A stretch of 64,000 bases of DNA, from positions 85,811 through 149,810 of the forward strand of contig NZ_JADNAT010000009.1 of NCBI RefSeq assembly GCF_015550425.1, written 5' to 3'. This stretch comes from Clostridium sp. 1001275B_160808_H3. GTDB taxonomy: Bacteria; Bacillota; Clostridia; Clostridiales; Clostridiaceae. The notes beneath the pieces are model-generated. The model was given only the letters and a program-made list of their open reading frames with translations, searched no databases and was not told where the DNA came from. Made by a program: the position numbers and the translations under genes. Shown piece after piece: positions 34,918-42,858 of this stretch; the first letter of the stretch is position 1; each line of letters begins with the position of its first letter.

Positions 34918-35733
34918 ATGGAAAAGAGATATCAGATATTTATAAGTTCAACTTTTGCAGATTTAGAAGAAGAGAGAGAAGCTGTTATGAAAGCAATTCT
35001 TAGTGTTGATTGTTTTCCGGCAGGAATGGAATTATTTCCAGCATCTAATAAGTCTCAATTTGAATTTATAAAAGGTATAATAGATAAAAGTGATTACTAT
35101 GTTCTAGTCATTGCTGGCAGGTACGGAACAGAGGATACAGATGGAATTGGATTTACAGAAAAAGAGTATGATTATGCCAGGGAGAGAGGAGTACCAGTAT
35201 ATACATTTATATATAAAAATATAGATAACATACCATTTGGAAAAACGGATAAAGATGATGCTAAATTTGAAAAATTAAAAAGATTTATACAAAAGGCTCA
35301 AGCGGATAGAATGTGTAATTATTGGGAAAATAAAGATCGATTAAGAAGTCTAGTTGAAACAAGTTTAAGAAAAGCTTTTGAAGATGAACCGAGGACTGGA
35401 TGGATAAGAGGAGATATAACAATAACTGAGCATATACAAGACAATAACCCCAGGCAAATTAAAAAACCAGAGACAGTAAAAGATAAGGTGTTATTAGAAA
35501 TATATAATGAGTACTGTAAAGATGTATCTGATATGAAAAACAATATAAGTGAAAATAAATTAAATTTGGATAAAGATGTATTTATTTCAGCACTAGAGAA
35601 GCTAAATAGTGAGAGTTTAATAAAAAATGTCAAATTTGTTAATGGTGGTGGAAAAGTATTAATGGTTTTTACAGATAACTTAAAAATTACAACTTATGGT
35701 ATTAGTTATTTAGAAAAGAAATTTTATATTTAA
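34918..35733 (+). CDS. DUF4062 (TIR-like) domain protein with C-terminal winged helix
   Basis: 271 residues from ATG 34918 (MEKRYQIFISSTFADLEEER) with GGGGGAGAGG upstream; the frame is open to 34843 but that part is inside the terminator. DUF4062 (about 4-160) is a TIR-like fold often fused to STAND ATPases in bacterial defence. Here, instead of an ATPase, a short C-terminal domain (about 185-271) with LEKLNSESLIKNVKF and ITTYGISYLEKKF looks like a winged helix. It has its own promoter and terminator between the phage regulator and terminase genes, as expected of cargo. Confidence 0.8.
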   Translation: MEKRYQIFISSTFADLEEEREAVMKAILSVDCFPAGMELFPASNKSQFEFIKGIIDKSDYYVLVIAGRYGTEDTDGIGFTEKEYDYARERGVPVYTFIYKNIDNIPFGKTDKDDAKFEKLKRFIQKAQADRMCNYWENKDRLRSLVETSLRKAFEDEPRTGWIRGDITITEHIQDNNPRQIKKPETVKDKVLLEIYNEYCKDVSDMKNNISENKLNLDKDVFISALEKLNSESLIKNVKFVNGGGKVLMVFTDNLKITTYGISYLEKKFYI

Positions 35734-35748
35734 GAAATTTCTTGTTGT

Positions 35749-35782
35749 GGATTAGTAATAAGATAAATTACTAGTCCTTTTA
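35749..35782 (+). terminator. Terminator after the DUF4062 gene
   Basis: GGATTAGTAAT and ATTACTAGTCC around a short loop (one G-T pair), followed by TTTTATT. Confidence 0.75.
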
Positions 35783-35939
35783 TTATGCCTGCAGAAGCTA
35801 GCAGGAAAACAAATTAAAATATGAAAGTAGAAGTAGCCAATTCCGAGGTAATAATATTCTTAGTCACTACTTATTAGCTTTTAAATATTATAGAGGGATT
35901 TCCCTATATTTATAGAAATAGAAGTATTGGGGTGATTAT
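35783..35939 (+). other. Structured leader before the membrane protein gene
   Basis: About 157 bases without a gene. They hold a hairpin CCTGC-N8-GCAGG (35788-35805) and a second small one, TATAGAGGGATTTCCCTATA (near 35890-35910). Complementary AAGTAG and CTACTT segments lie between them. It could be a regulatory leader of the gene at 35940. Confidence 0.4.
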
Positions 35940-36782
35940 ATGTTAGAAAAAATAAGAAATATATTGCTATTATTAACTGCTTTGGGTGCAGTAGTAAGTA
36001 TTTATGTAAAAGTGTTTAATGAACTTGCTATTGATGTAATAAGAAATAAGTATAGGAACATACCAGGAAAACAATCTATATTTAACACTATAATTAATTT
36101 TATTATATACTGTTTTTTTGGAATATATTTAATTGTTACTATAATATCAGCAGTAGATTTAATTAGAACTGGAGGGTGGAAATCAGTTTTAGATGTTCCT
36201 AAGGTAGAAGGTGGTTTTGAAGTGATAGCATTTTTAGTTGGGCTTTTAATTATTATAATATCAATTATTCCAGCTGTGGTTGCATCATTAAATATGATAT
36301 CTATGAAAGATAATTTTAGAGATAAGTTGGAAAATAAATTAAATAGTAAAATAAAAAAAAGCGTTATAATTAAAATTATTATCAGTATGCTTATGTCAAC
36401 TTTATTAACAATAGGGTGGATAATATTATCTTTTAATATTATAATCAGGGGAATAAATATAGTGAAAGACAACGGAGAATATATATTTGAAAATAACATT
36501 GTAAATAATGATATGAAATTCATAGTTATTTTTGGATTTTTAGCGTTAATAAGTATTACAAGTTTTATAGTATTAAATAGTTTAAGAGAAATATATAAGG
36601 CTGTTAATGAGGATGAATATTATATACTAAATACTAGTAATGGACAAATATATGCAAGATGCTACTTAGAATGTGAAGATTACTTCTTAATATTTGAGAA
36701 TACCATGGAAAGATATATAAAGAAAAATGAAATAAAAGAGATAAGAAAGATAAAAATATTAAAAAGTAATGATATAAATTAA
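35940..36782 (+). CDS. Multi-pass membrane protein, unknown function
   Basis: 280 residues with hydrophobic stretches at about 5-24, 49-70, 92-115, 140-168 and 194-215, then a soluble C-terminal domain of about 60 residues (EYYILNTSNGQIYARCYLECEDYF). GGGGTG precedes the ATG. It follows the DUF4062 gene in the same orientation and ends in its own terminator before the terminase genes. The place and the pairing with a TIR-like protein suggest a membrane partner or effector, but no family is recognised. Confidence 0.65.
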   Translation: MLEKIRNILLLLTALGAVVSIYVKVFNELAIDVIRNKYRNIPGKQSIFNTIINFIIYCFFGIYLIVTIISAVDLIRTGGWKSVLDVPKVEGGFEVIAFLVGLLIIIISIIPAVVASLNMISMKDNFRDKLENKLNSKIKKSVIIKIIISMLMSTLLTIGWIILSFNIIIRGINIVKDNGEYIFENNIVNNDMKFIVIFGFLALISITSFIVLNSLREIYKAVNEDEYYILNTSNGQIYARCYLECEDYFLIFENTMERYIKKNEIKEIRKIKILKSNDIN

Positions 36783-36810
36783 AAAGGTTCATTTTTTGAA
36801 CCTTTTATTA
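36782..36810 (+). terminator. Terminator after the membrane protein gene
   Basis: AAAAGGTTCA and TGAACCTTTT with a T-rich loop. Confidence 0.8.
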
Positions 36811-36858
36811 TTTTAAAGTTTTAATAGTTTTTAAATATATAAGAAAGGATGTGAGCTT

Positions 36859-37338
36859 ATGGCTAAATCAAAATATGAATCTATTGTTAAAGATAAATTA
36901 ATATTGATAGAAGCGTGGGCAAGAAATGGGCTCACAATTGAACAGATAGCTAAGAATTTAGGTATTAGCAAGGTAACACTCTATAAATATATGAATGAAC
37001 ATACTGAACTTTCTGAACACCTTAAAAAGGGGAAAGAAGTAGTTGATATAGAAGTAGAAAATGCTTTATTAAAAAGAGCGTTAGGCTATAAATATAATGA
37101 AGTAACAAAGGAACTATTTAAGGATAAAGAAACAGGAGAAGAAGAATTAAAAGTAACTAAGGTAGTAACTAAAGAGGTAGCTCCAGATACAACAGCTCAA
37201 ATATTTTGGTTAAAGAATAGAAAACCAGAAGATTGGAGAGATAAAAAGGATATAGAACATAGCGGAAATTTAAATAATCCATATGAAGGATTAACTAAGG
37301 AACAGTTATTAAAAATAGCTAGTGAAGATGATGGATAA
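36859..37338 (+). CDS. terS: Terminase small subunit
   Basis: 159 residues. The N-terminal HTH (about 18-50, LTIEQIAKNLGISKVTLYKYM) binds the packaging site. It is followed by a helical oligomerisation region and KVVTKEVAPDTTAQIFWLKNRKPEDWRDK, which is typical of this terminase family. AAAGGATGTGAG precedes the ATG. The large subunit starts within its last codons. Confidence 0.9.
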   Translation: MAKSKYESIVKDKLILIEAWARNGLTIEQIAKNLGISKVTLYKYMNEHTELSEHLKKGKEVVDIEVENALLKRALGYKYNEVTKELFKDKETGEEELKVTKVVTKEVAPDTTAQIFWLKNRKPEDWRDKKDIEHSGNLNNPYEGLTKEQLLKIASEDDG

Positions 37339-38722
37339 GAAATTAATAAAGTTAGGTGCTAAATGTGAACTTGCAAGACGTGAGTTCTTTTTTTATTGCA
37401 ATTTAATGGCACCAGACTTCTATAAGAGTAATAGAAAATATCTAGTTGATCTATGCAAAGAGTTTCAAGAGTTCTATGAGGGCGAAGATGAAGTATTAAT
37501 CATAAATGAACCTCCCAGACATGGGAAATCAAGAACAGCATCATTATTTGTTGAATGGGTACTAGGTAAAAATAAAAATGAGAAGATAATGACAGGATCA
37601 TATAACGAAACATTATCTACTATGTTTTCTAAGAATGTTAGAAATGCAATACAAGAAGAAAAAGTAGATAAATATAAGCCAGTATTTAGTGATGTATTTC
37701 CTAATGTAAGAATAAAACATGGTGATGGAGCTATGAATTTATGGAGCTTAGAAGGTGGATATAATAACTATCTTGCTACTTCTCCTACCGGAACAGCTAC
37801 AGGATTTGGAGCATCGCTATTAATGATAGATGATTTAATCAAGAGTTCATTAGAAGCTAATAATTCAGCTGTACTAGAAAAACATTGGGAATGGTTCACT
37901 AATACAATGCTATCACGTTTAGAAGAAGGTGGGAAAATAATTATCATTATGACAAGGTGGCATAGTGAAGATTTAGCAGGAAGGGTTCTTACATGGTGTA
38001 GGGAAAAAGGAAAAAGGTATAAGCATATTTCAATGAAAGCTATTGTAGATAAAGAAAAGCATAAAATGTTATGTTCAGAGGTATTGAGCTATGAAAGTGC
38101 TATGGATAAAAAATCAATAATGGGAGCAGATATATTTAGTGCTAACTATCAGCAAGAGCCAATCGATATGATAGGTAGGCTTTATAATAGATTTAAGACT
38201 TATGATAAAATACCAGCGGATTTTGATTATATTGGAGCTTATTGCGATACTGCTGATGAAGGTAGTGATAATTTATGCAATATTGTATATGGAGCTAAAA
38301 ATAATGAGGCTTATGTAATAGATATTATTTATACTAAAGAATCAATGGAGGTTACAGAAGAAAAAGTTGCTAAGTCTTATTATGATAATGATGTTAATAA
38401 GGCACTTATAGAAAGTAATAATGGTGGTAAAGGGTTTGCAAGAGCTGTTAAAAGAATTCTTGAAGAAAAGTATAAATCTAATCTAACTAGAATTAAATGG
38501 TTCCATCAAAGCAAGAATAAACAGGCTAGAATATTAAGTAATTCAACGTGGATTATGGACCATGTATATTATCCTTCTAATTGGAAGGATAGATGGCAAC
38601 AATATTATGATGATATGACAAGGTATCAACGTGAAGGGAAGAACGCACATGATGATGCTCCTGATTGTACTACAGGGGTAGCAGAACAATTCAATAAAAA
38701 AAGAGGAGCTAGATTTGAATAG
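37322..38722 (+). CDS. terL: Terminase large subunit
   Basis: 466 residues (in-frame starts at GTG 37322, ATG 37328 and ATG 37331, all coupled to the end of terS). Walker A-like EPPRHGKSRT lies near residue 67 and Walker B LLMIDDLIK near 178. Coupling motif segments follow (IIIMTRWHSEDLAGR). The C-terminal RNase H-like nuclease contains YCDTADEGSDN and DVIYTKESME. It pumps DNA into the prohead and cuts it. Confidence 0.94.
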   Translation: MKMMDKKLIKLGAKCELARREFFFYCNLMAPDFYKSNRKYLVDLCKEFQEFYEGEDEVLIINEPPRHGKSRTASLFVEWVLGKNKNEKIMTGSYNETLSTMFSKNVRNAIQEEKVDKYKPVFSDVFPNVRIKHGDGAMNLWSLEGGYNNYLATSPTGTATGFGASLLMIDDLIKSSLEANNSAVLEKHWEWFTNTMLSRLEEGGKIIIIMTRWHSEDLAGRVLTWCREKGKRYKHISMKAIVDKEKHKMLCSEVLSYESAMDKKSIMGADIFSANYQQEPIDMIGRLYNRFKTYDKIPADFDYIGAYCDTADEGSDNLCNIVYGAKNNEAYVIDIIYTKESMEVTEEKVAKSYYDNDVNKALIESNNGGKGFARAVKRILEEKYKSNLTRIKWFHQSKNKQARILSNSTWIMDHVYYPSNWKDRWQQYYDDMTRYQREGKNAHDDAPDCTTGVAEQFNKKRGARFE

Positions 38723-38736
38723 AGGAGTTGATTTAC

Positions 38737-40113
38737 TTGAAGATAGAAGTAGTTAAAAAATTAATTAAGGATTCTCTAACCCAGCATACCCAATTTGTTG
38801 TTAAAGCATTAGAGGGGAAAAGGTATTATAAAGGAAAAACAGATATATTATATAAATCAGAGAGTGAAGAAGAAACTAACAACCCACTTCGTAACGCTGA
38901 TAATAGGATATCAACTAATTGGCATGGATTGTTAGTTAACCAAAAAGTAGCGTATATGCTTACATATCCACCTACATTTGATATAGGAAGTGATGGCGCT
39001 AATAAAAAGATACAAGTCACATTAGGAGATGAATTTCCTAAAATATGTAAGGATTTAGGCATTGAAGCAGCTAATACTGGAGTAGGGTGGCTCCATGTGT
39101 GGGAAGATGAAAATAACAATTTTCAATATGCAGCAGTTGATAGTGAACAAATTATTCCACTTTATTCAAAAGATTTGAAGAAAAGTCTTATTGCAGTGCT
39201 AAGGAAATATTCAGCAATAGATGATAGTGGAGATAGCTTTATAGTGTATGAGTATTGGACTGATAAGGAGTGTTATTCCTACAGACAATTAAGCGGAGAT
39301 ACAATAGATAATTTACAGGAGTATAATGTCTTCTTGGCTATAAATATAGATACAGGGGATGAAGAGAGTTGTAATGTTATCTCTCATAATTTTAATGAAG
39401 TTCCATTTATCCCTTTCTTTAATGATAACATCAAAGAAAATGATCTAGGAAAGATTAAAAAGTTTATAGATGTATATGATAAAGTGTTTAGTGGATTTAT
39501 AAATGACATAGAAGATATACAAGAAATTATATTCATATTAACTAACTATGGAGGAACTAATTTAAAAACATTTCTTAAAGACTTAAAAAAATATAAAGTT
39601 GTGGATATGCAAAGTGATGGACATGATGAAAAAACAGGATTAGAAACACTTAATATTAATATCCCTATAGAGGCTAGAGAAAAGGTATTAGAAATTACTG
39701 AAAAGCAGATTTATAAACAAGGGCAAGGAGTTGATCCTAATCCAGAGTTTTTTGGAAATAGTAGTGGTGTTGCACTTGAATATTTATATTCCTTGTTAGA
39801 GCTAAAGTGTGGACTAGCTGAAACTGAGTTTAGATTGGGTTTTGCTAAGTTGATAAGATTACTTTGTAATTATTTAAATATAAAGGTTGATACTATTATT
39901 CAAACATGGACTAGAAATAAAATAAGAAATGATTCAGAATTAGCTGAGATAGCCCAAAAAAGTAATGGAATAATATCTAAAAAAACAGTAGTTAAAAATC
40001 ATCCTTGGGTAGAAAATCCAGACCAAGAGATTACAGACATAGATGAAGAAAAAAAAGAAAGTCTGCCCTTTCAGGATAAGATACCCTTAGGTGGTGGAGC
40101 TAATGAAAAATAG
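38737..40113 (+). CDS. Phage portal protein (SPP1 gp6-like)
   Basis: 458 residues from TTG 38737, with AGAGGAG nine bases upstream; TTG 38728 lies too close to that site. Typical segments are NRISTNWHGLLVNQKVAYMLTYPP, VDVYDKVFSGFINDIEDIQEIIFILTNYGG (clip/stem region) and SSGVALEYLYSLLELK. Portals form the dodecameric DNA channel at one capsid vertex. Its order after terL and before the head morphogenesis gene is standard. Confidence 0.93.
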   Translation: MKIEVVKKLIKDSLTQHTQFVVKALEGKRYYKGKTDILYKSESEEETNNPLRNADNRISTNWHGLLVNQKVAYMLTYPPTFDIGSDGANKKIQVTLGDEFPKICKDLGIEAANTGVGWLHVWEDENNNFQYAAVDSEQIIPLYSKDLKKSLIAVLRKYSAIDDSGDSFIVYEYWTDKECYSYRQLSGDTIDNLQEYNVFLAINIDTGDEESCNVISHNFNEVPFIPFFNDNIKENDLGKIKKFIDVYDKVFSGFINDIEDIQEIIFILTNYGGTNLKTFLKDLKKYKVVDMQSDGHDEKTGLETLNINIPIEAREKVLEITEKQIYKQGQGVDPNPEFFGNSSGVALEYLYSLLELKCGLAETEFRLGFAKLIRLLCNYLNIKVDTIIQTWTRNKIRNDSELAEIAQKSNGIISKKTVVKNHPWVENPDQEITDIDEEKKESLPFQDKIPLGGGANEK

Positions 40114-41272
40114 CGAGTATTGGGAAACTAGAATAGCCAATAATACATGGGAGACATATAACAGCTTAGAAGAAAAAAATAGAGTCTTATTAGAGATGTA
40201 TCAAGAAGCTAGCGCTAGTATATCAGATGAATTATATAGAGTAACTGAAAAGGTTAAAACAAGCACACCTACACTATCAGATATGCATAAGTATAATAGA
40301 TTAACAGAACTCCAAAAGAATATAGAAAATGTTATAAGGGAGCTTGGAGAAAGTGTAGAAGCCTTTAGTAAGGAAAATATGTTAAAAGGATTTGAAGAAA
40401 CGTACTCTAATATAATGATTAAACTTGGTAAGACTGATTTTGATAAAGTCCCTAAAGGAGTAATGGAGGAAATGTTAAGAAAGCCTTGGGTTGGAAGTCA
40501 TTTTTCTGAAAGGCTGTGGAAGAATACTCAGATTTTAGCAACTAATTTAAATGATTTATTAACTAATGGAATTATACAAGGTAAAACTATTACAGAAATA
40601 GCAATACAACTCAATAATAGAATGAATGAAGGATTTAATATAGCTCATAGACTTATTAGAACTGAAACAATGCATTATCTTAATGAAAGTGCATTTAAGG
40701 GATATAAAGACGCAGGATGTGTAGAAGTAGAATTATGGGCGGCTACTGATGAAAGAACATGTAAAGTATGTGGAGCTAAACATGGGAAAAAATATAGAAT
40801 TAAGAATAGACCAACCCTTCCATTACATGCGAATTGTAGGTGTACGTATTTACCAGTTATAGATAGTATGAAAGATAAAGAGGAGTTTGATAAACTTCAG
40901 AATATTAAACCACCATTGCATAAGAGACATAGACTTGAATCGATAGGGAAAAAATCTAAGGCGAAAGAAAAAAATACAATTATTTTACCGAGGGTAGATT
41001 ATATTAAAGATATTGAAGATATTAAAGAAGGAATGTATAATAAAATAAATGATGCTTATGAAATAAATGGAAGAATATATGCATATCATGGTGATAGATT
41101 TTACCCAGTGAGTGGGGATGGGTTTGTTACATTAACTAGACACGAATATCAAATACTGACAATTATTAAAAGTGAAAGTAATAATCCTAAATTAGAATAT
41201 ATATTAAAAAATGTAAAAGCTACTAAAGAAGATGTTGAGAAGATTATGAATATTATTAAAGAAGTGAGGTAA
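40103..41272 (+). CDS. SPP1 gp7/MuF-type head morphogenesis protein with unusual C-terminal extension
   Basis: 389 residues from ATG 40103 (MKNSEYWETRIANNTWETYN). The MuF core carries LIRTETMHYLNESAFKGYKDAG and the metal-binding end CKVCGAKHGKKY...HANCRCTY. After a basic linker (about 265-295) there is an extra domain of roughly 95 residues (EGMYNKINDAYEINGRIYAYHG...) that I do not recognise. MuF proteins are minor capsid proteins and in some phages carry C-terminal toxin domains. A small acidic protein is encoded three bases downstream. Confidence 0.9.
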   Translation: MKNSEYWETRIANNTWETYNSLEEKNRVLLEMYQEASASISDELYRVTEKVKTSTPTLSDMHKYNRLTELQKNIENVIRELGESVEAFSKENMLKGFEETYSNIMIKLGKTDFDKVPKGVMEEMLRKPWVGSHFSERLWKNTQILATNLNDLLTNGIIQGKTITEIAIQLNNRMNEGFNIAHRLIRTETMHYLNESAFKGYKDAGCVEVELWAATDERTCKVCGAKHGKKYRIKNRPTLPLHANCRCTYLPVIDSMKDKEEFDKLQNIKPPLHKRHRLESIGKKSKAKEKNTIILPRVDYIKDIEDIKEGMYNKINDAYEINGRIYAYHGDRFYPVSGDGFVTLTRHEYQILTIIKSESNNPKLEYILKNVKATKEDVEKIMNIIKEVR

Positions 41273-41275
41273 AAA

Positions 41276-41560
41276 ATGGTTGATGGATTAAATCTTTATT
41301 GTAAGAAGAAATTTAACGAAAATATAATTATAGAAACATTAGGATTTGAAAGAGATGAGATATTATTTATTGAGGATACTAATGGGTGGTTAAGAAAGAA
41401 CAAAGAAAGCATAGTTGTGGAATATAAGGGATTATTTGATGATGAGGATGATGAGGATTATCCAGGATATCATTTTTATGAAGTAACCTTATTTAAAGAT
41501 AATATTAAAAATAAGTTTAATAGCTTAAAAAAATTAGATATCATAGTTGATTTTGATTAA
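41276..41560 (+). CDS. Small acidic protein after the MuF gene, possible immunity-like partner
   Basis: 94 residues, net acidic, with a central DDEDDED tract (about 55-61). It starts three bases after the MuF stop, with GAAGTGAGG in the MuF end as ribosome binding site, and is followed by a terminator. No family recognised. An acidic small protein coupled to a gene with a variable C-terminal extension is the usual layout of toxin and immunity genes. Confidence 0.6.
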   Translation: MVDGLNLYCKKKFNENIIIETLGFERDEILFIEDTNGWLRKNKESIVVEYKGLFDDEDDEDYPGYHFYEVTLFKDNIKNKFNSLKKLDIIVDFD

Positions 41561-41596
41561 AAAGCACTTACTTAGATAAAGAGTAGGTGCTTTTTA
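41559..41596. terminator. Terminator after the small acidic gene, probably bidirectional
   Basis: AAAAAGCAC-TTACT and AGTAG-GTGCTTTTT around TAGATAAAG. The A-run on the left would also end leftward transcription from the minus-strand gene at 41634-41762. Confidence 0.85.
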
Positions 41597-41616
41597 ATAT
41601 GCTTAAAAGTTAAAGT

Positions 41617-41627
41617 AGTACATGCTT
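41617..41627. repeat. Left arm of an 11-base inverted repeat
   Basis: AGTACATGCTT, the exact reverse complement of AAGCATGTACT at 41803-41813. The pair encloses the small minus-strand gene. Confidence 0.7.
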
Positions 41628-41633
41628 ATGAAG

Positions 41634-41762
41634 TTAATCTTTAGGAGTGTGACGTTTATGAGGATCTACCTTTGTACCATCTTTTTTAGTGTAGCCTTGT
41701 ACCTTTACAGTCATTGGGCCTTTTCTAGCAGGTTTTTCAGAACATTTACCTTTAGATGCCAT
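41634..41762 (-). CDS. Small basic protein on the minus strand within the head operon, 42 residues
   Basis: Read leftward, AAAGGAG stands eight bases before an ATG, and the frame encodes a 42-residue protein with 12 Lys/Arg: MASKGKCSEKPARKGP, then VKVQGYTKKDGTKVDPH, ending RHTPKD. The VxGYTKKDGTKVxPH pattern is like short basic proteins common in phages and other mobile elements, whose function is unknown. It opposes all neighbouring late genes and is enclosed by an 11-base inverted repeat. The plus-strand frame here (41622-41828) lacks coding character. Confidence 0.7.
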   Translation of the reverse strand: MASKGKCSEKPARKGPMTVKVQGYTKKDGTKVDPHKRHTPKD

Positions 41763-41802
41763 GTAATCATCTCCTTTCAAATAAAAATAAAAACTAAATT
41801 AC

Positions 41803-41813
41803 AAGCATGTACT
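41803..41813. repeat. Right arm of the 11-base inverted repeat
   Basis: AAGCATGTACT; see the left arm at 41617-41627. Confidence 0.7.
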
Positions 41814-41846
41814 GCAATTAAATTATAACATGAAAGAAGGAATATT

Positions 41847-42155
41847 ATGAATATATTGGATAATATAAGAATAGGTTCAAGCGATTACTCAGTGATATTA
41901 TCAAATGAAACATTAGTTATAGATAGACACGAATGCAAGGGAATGATAGATTATGAATTTCATAAAATAAAAATTAATAACGAGATTCAAGACAAACAGG
42001 GGCAAGAACAAACTCTTTTACACGAAGTAATACATGGAATAGTAAGAGAAAGAAATTTAGATTTACAGAATAGTGATGATGAAACTATTGTGGATGAAAT
42101 AGCAATGGGATTACATCAAGTTATTAGGGATAATATAGAAATATTTAAGTCTTAG
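41847..42155 (+). CDS. Small zincin-like protein with HExxH motif
   Basis: 102 residues. LLHEVIHGI (about 71-79) is a complete HExxH motif, followed by an acidic helix region (DDETIVDEIAMGLHQVI) that could give the third ligand. This is the compact metallopeptidase type found in Firmicute phage head modules, related to ImmA/IrrE domains. It could process head proteins or act on a host target. GAAGGA precedes the ATG. The stop codon lies inside the terminator stem. Confidence 0.75.
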   Translation: MNILDNIRIGSSDYSVILSNETLVIDRHECKGMIDYEFHKIKINNEIQDKQGQEQTLLHEVIHGIVRERNLDLQNSDDETIVDEIAMGLHQVIRDNIEIFKS

Positions 42156-42171
42156 GAAACTAAGACTTTTT
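42147..42171 (+). terminator. Terminator overlapping the stop of the zincin gene
   Basis: AAGTCTTAG-GAAA-CTAAGACTT and a T-run. The GAAA tetraloop and eight to nine pairs make it strong. Confidence 0.85.
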
Positions 42172-42276
42172 GTTTTGCCCTTTTTAAAGTTTTGCAGGGC
42201 ATAAAGAACAAAGGCAGTTCTACATTACCTGGAGAGCAGGTATAAAAATCTATTAGAAATAAAGGAGAAATGTGAA

Positions 42277-42843
42277 ATGGAATGGTTAAGAAAATTATTA
42301 GAAGGTGCTAAAAAGAAGGAGGATGGGAGTATTGATATTGACGATTTAATGAAACAAATTAATGTTGAATTTCCTAAAAATGCAGTACCAAAGGATAAGT
42401 ATAATGATGTGAGTGAACAACTTAAAACTGCTAACACAACTATAACAGATTTAAAGAAAAATAATAGTGATAATGAGTCATTACAAAAAACAATTGAAGA
42501 TCATGAAAATACTATTAAATCACTTAAAAATGAAAGCCTTAAAAAAGCGTTTGATATGGCGTTGGAGTTAGAACTTGTAAAAGCACAAGCCAAGAATACT
42601 AAAGCTTTAAAGGCTGTATTAGACTTAGAAAAAGTGAAGCAAAAAGAAGATGGTTCATTTGATGGATTAGATGAGCAATTAAAATCACTTAAAGAAAGTG
42701 ATGGATATCTTTTTGAAACAGGAAGAGTTAAAAAAGTTTATAGACCAAAAGGTGGGGTAGCCGTAGAAGGAGATCTAAAAAATCTTATGAAGAATCCAAA
42801 TTTTAATTTAACAGAATATCTAGAAAATCAAAATAAACAATAA
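42277..42843 (+). CDS. Phage scaffold protein (GP20 type)
   Basis: 188 residues. It is charged and helical with a coiled coil (about 45-90), and the segment SLKKAFDMALELELVKAQAKNTKALKAVLD matches the GP20/scaffold family. It ends with NPNFNLTEYLENQNK. Scaffolds direct capsid assembly and leave the prohead. The position directly before the major capsid gene agrees. Confidence 0.85.
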   Translation: MEWLRKLLEGAKKKEDGSIDIDDLMKQINVEFPKNAVPKDKYNDVSEQLKTANTTITDLKKNNSDNESLQKTIEDHENTIKSLKNESLKKAFDMALELELVKAQAKNTKALKAVLDLEKVKQKEDGSFDGLDEQLKSLKESDGYLFETGRVKKVYRPKGGVAVEGDLKNLMKNPNFNLTEYLENQNKQ

Positions 42844-42858
42844 GGAAGGATGATAGAA

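Noticed and set aside
36002..36523. Minus-strand frame of 173 codons opposite the membrane protein gene
   Set aside because: Antisense to hydrophobic AT-rich codons, which gives long open frames rich in Ile; no binding site.
37322..37331. Choice of terL start among GTG 37322, ATG 37328 and ATG 37331
   Set aside because: No separate ribosome binding site decides; initiation is coupled to terS, so I left the longest form.
41622..41828. Plus-strand frame of 68 codons
   Set aside because: No ribosome binding site and unusual Phe/Arg-rich composition. It is the shadow of the well-supported minus-strand gene at 41634-41762.
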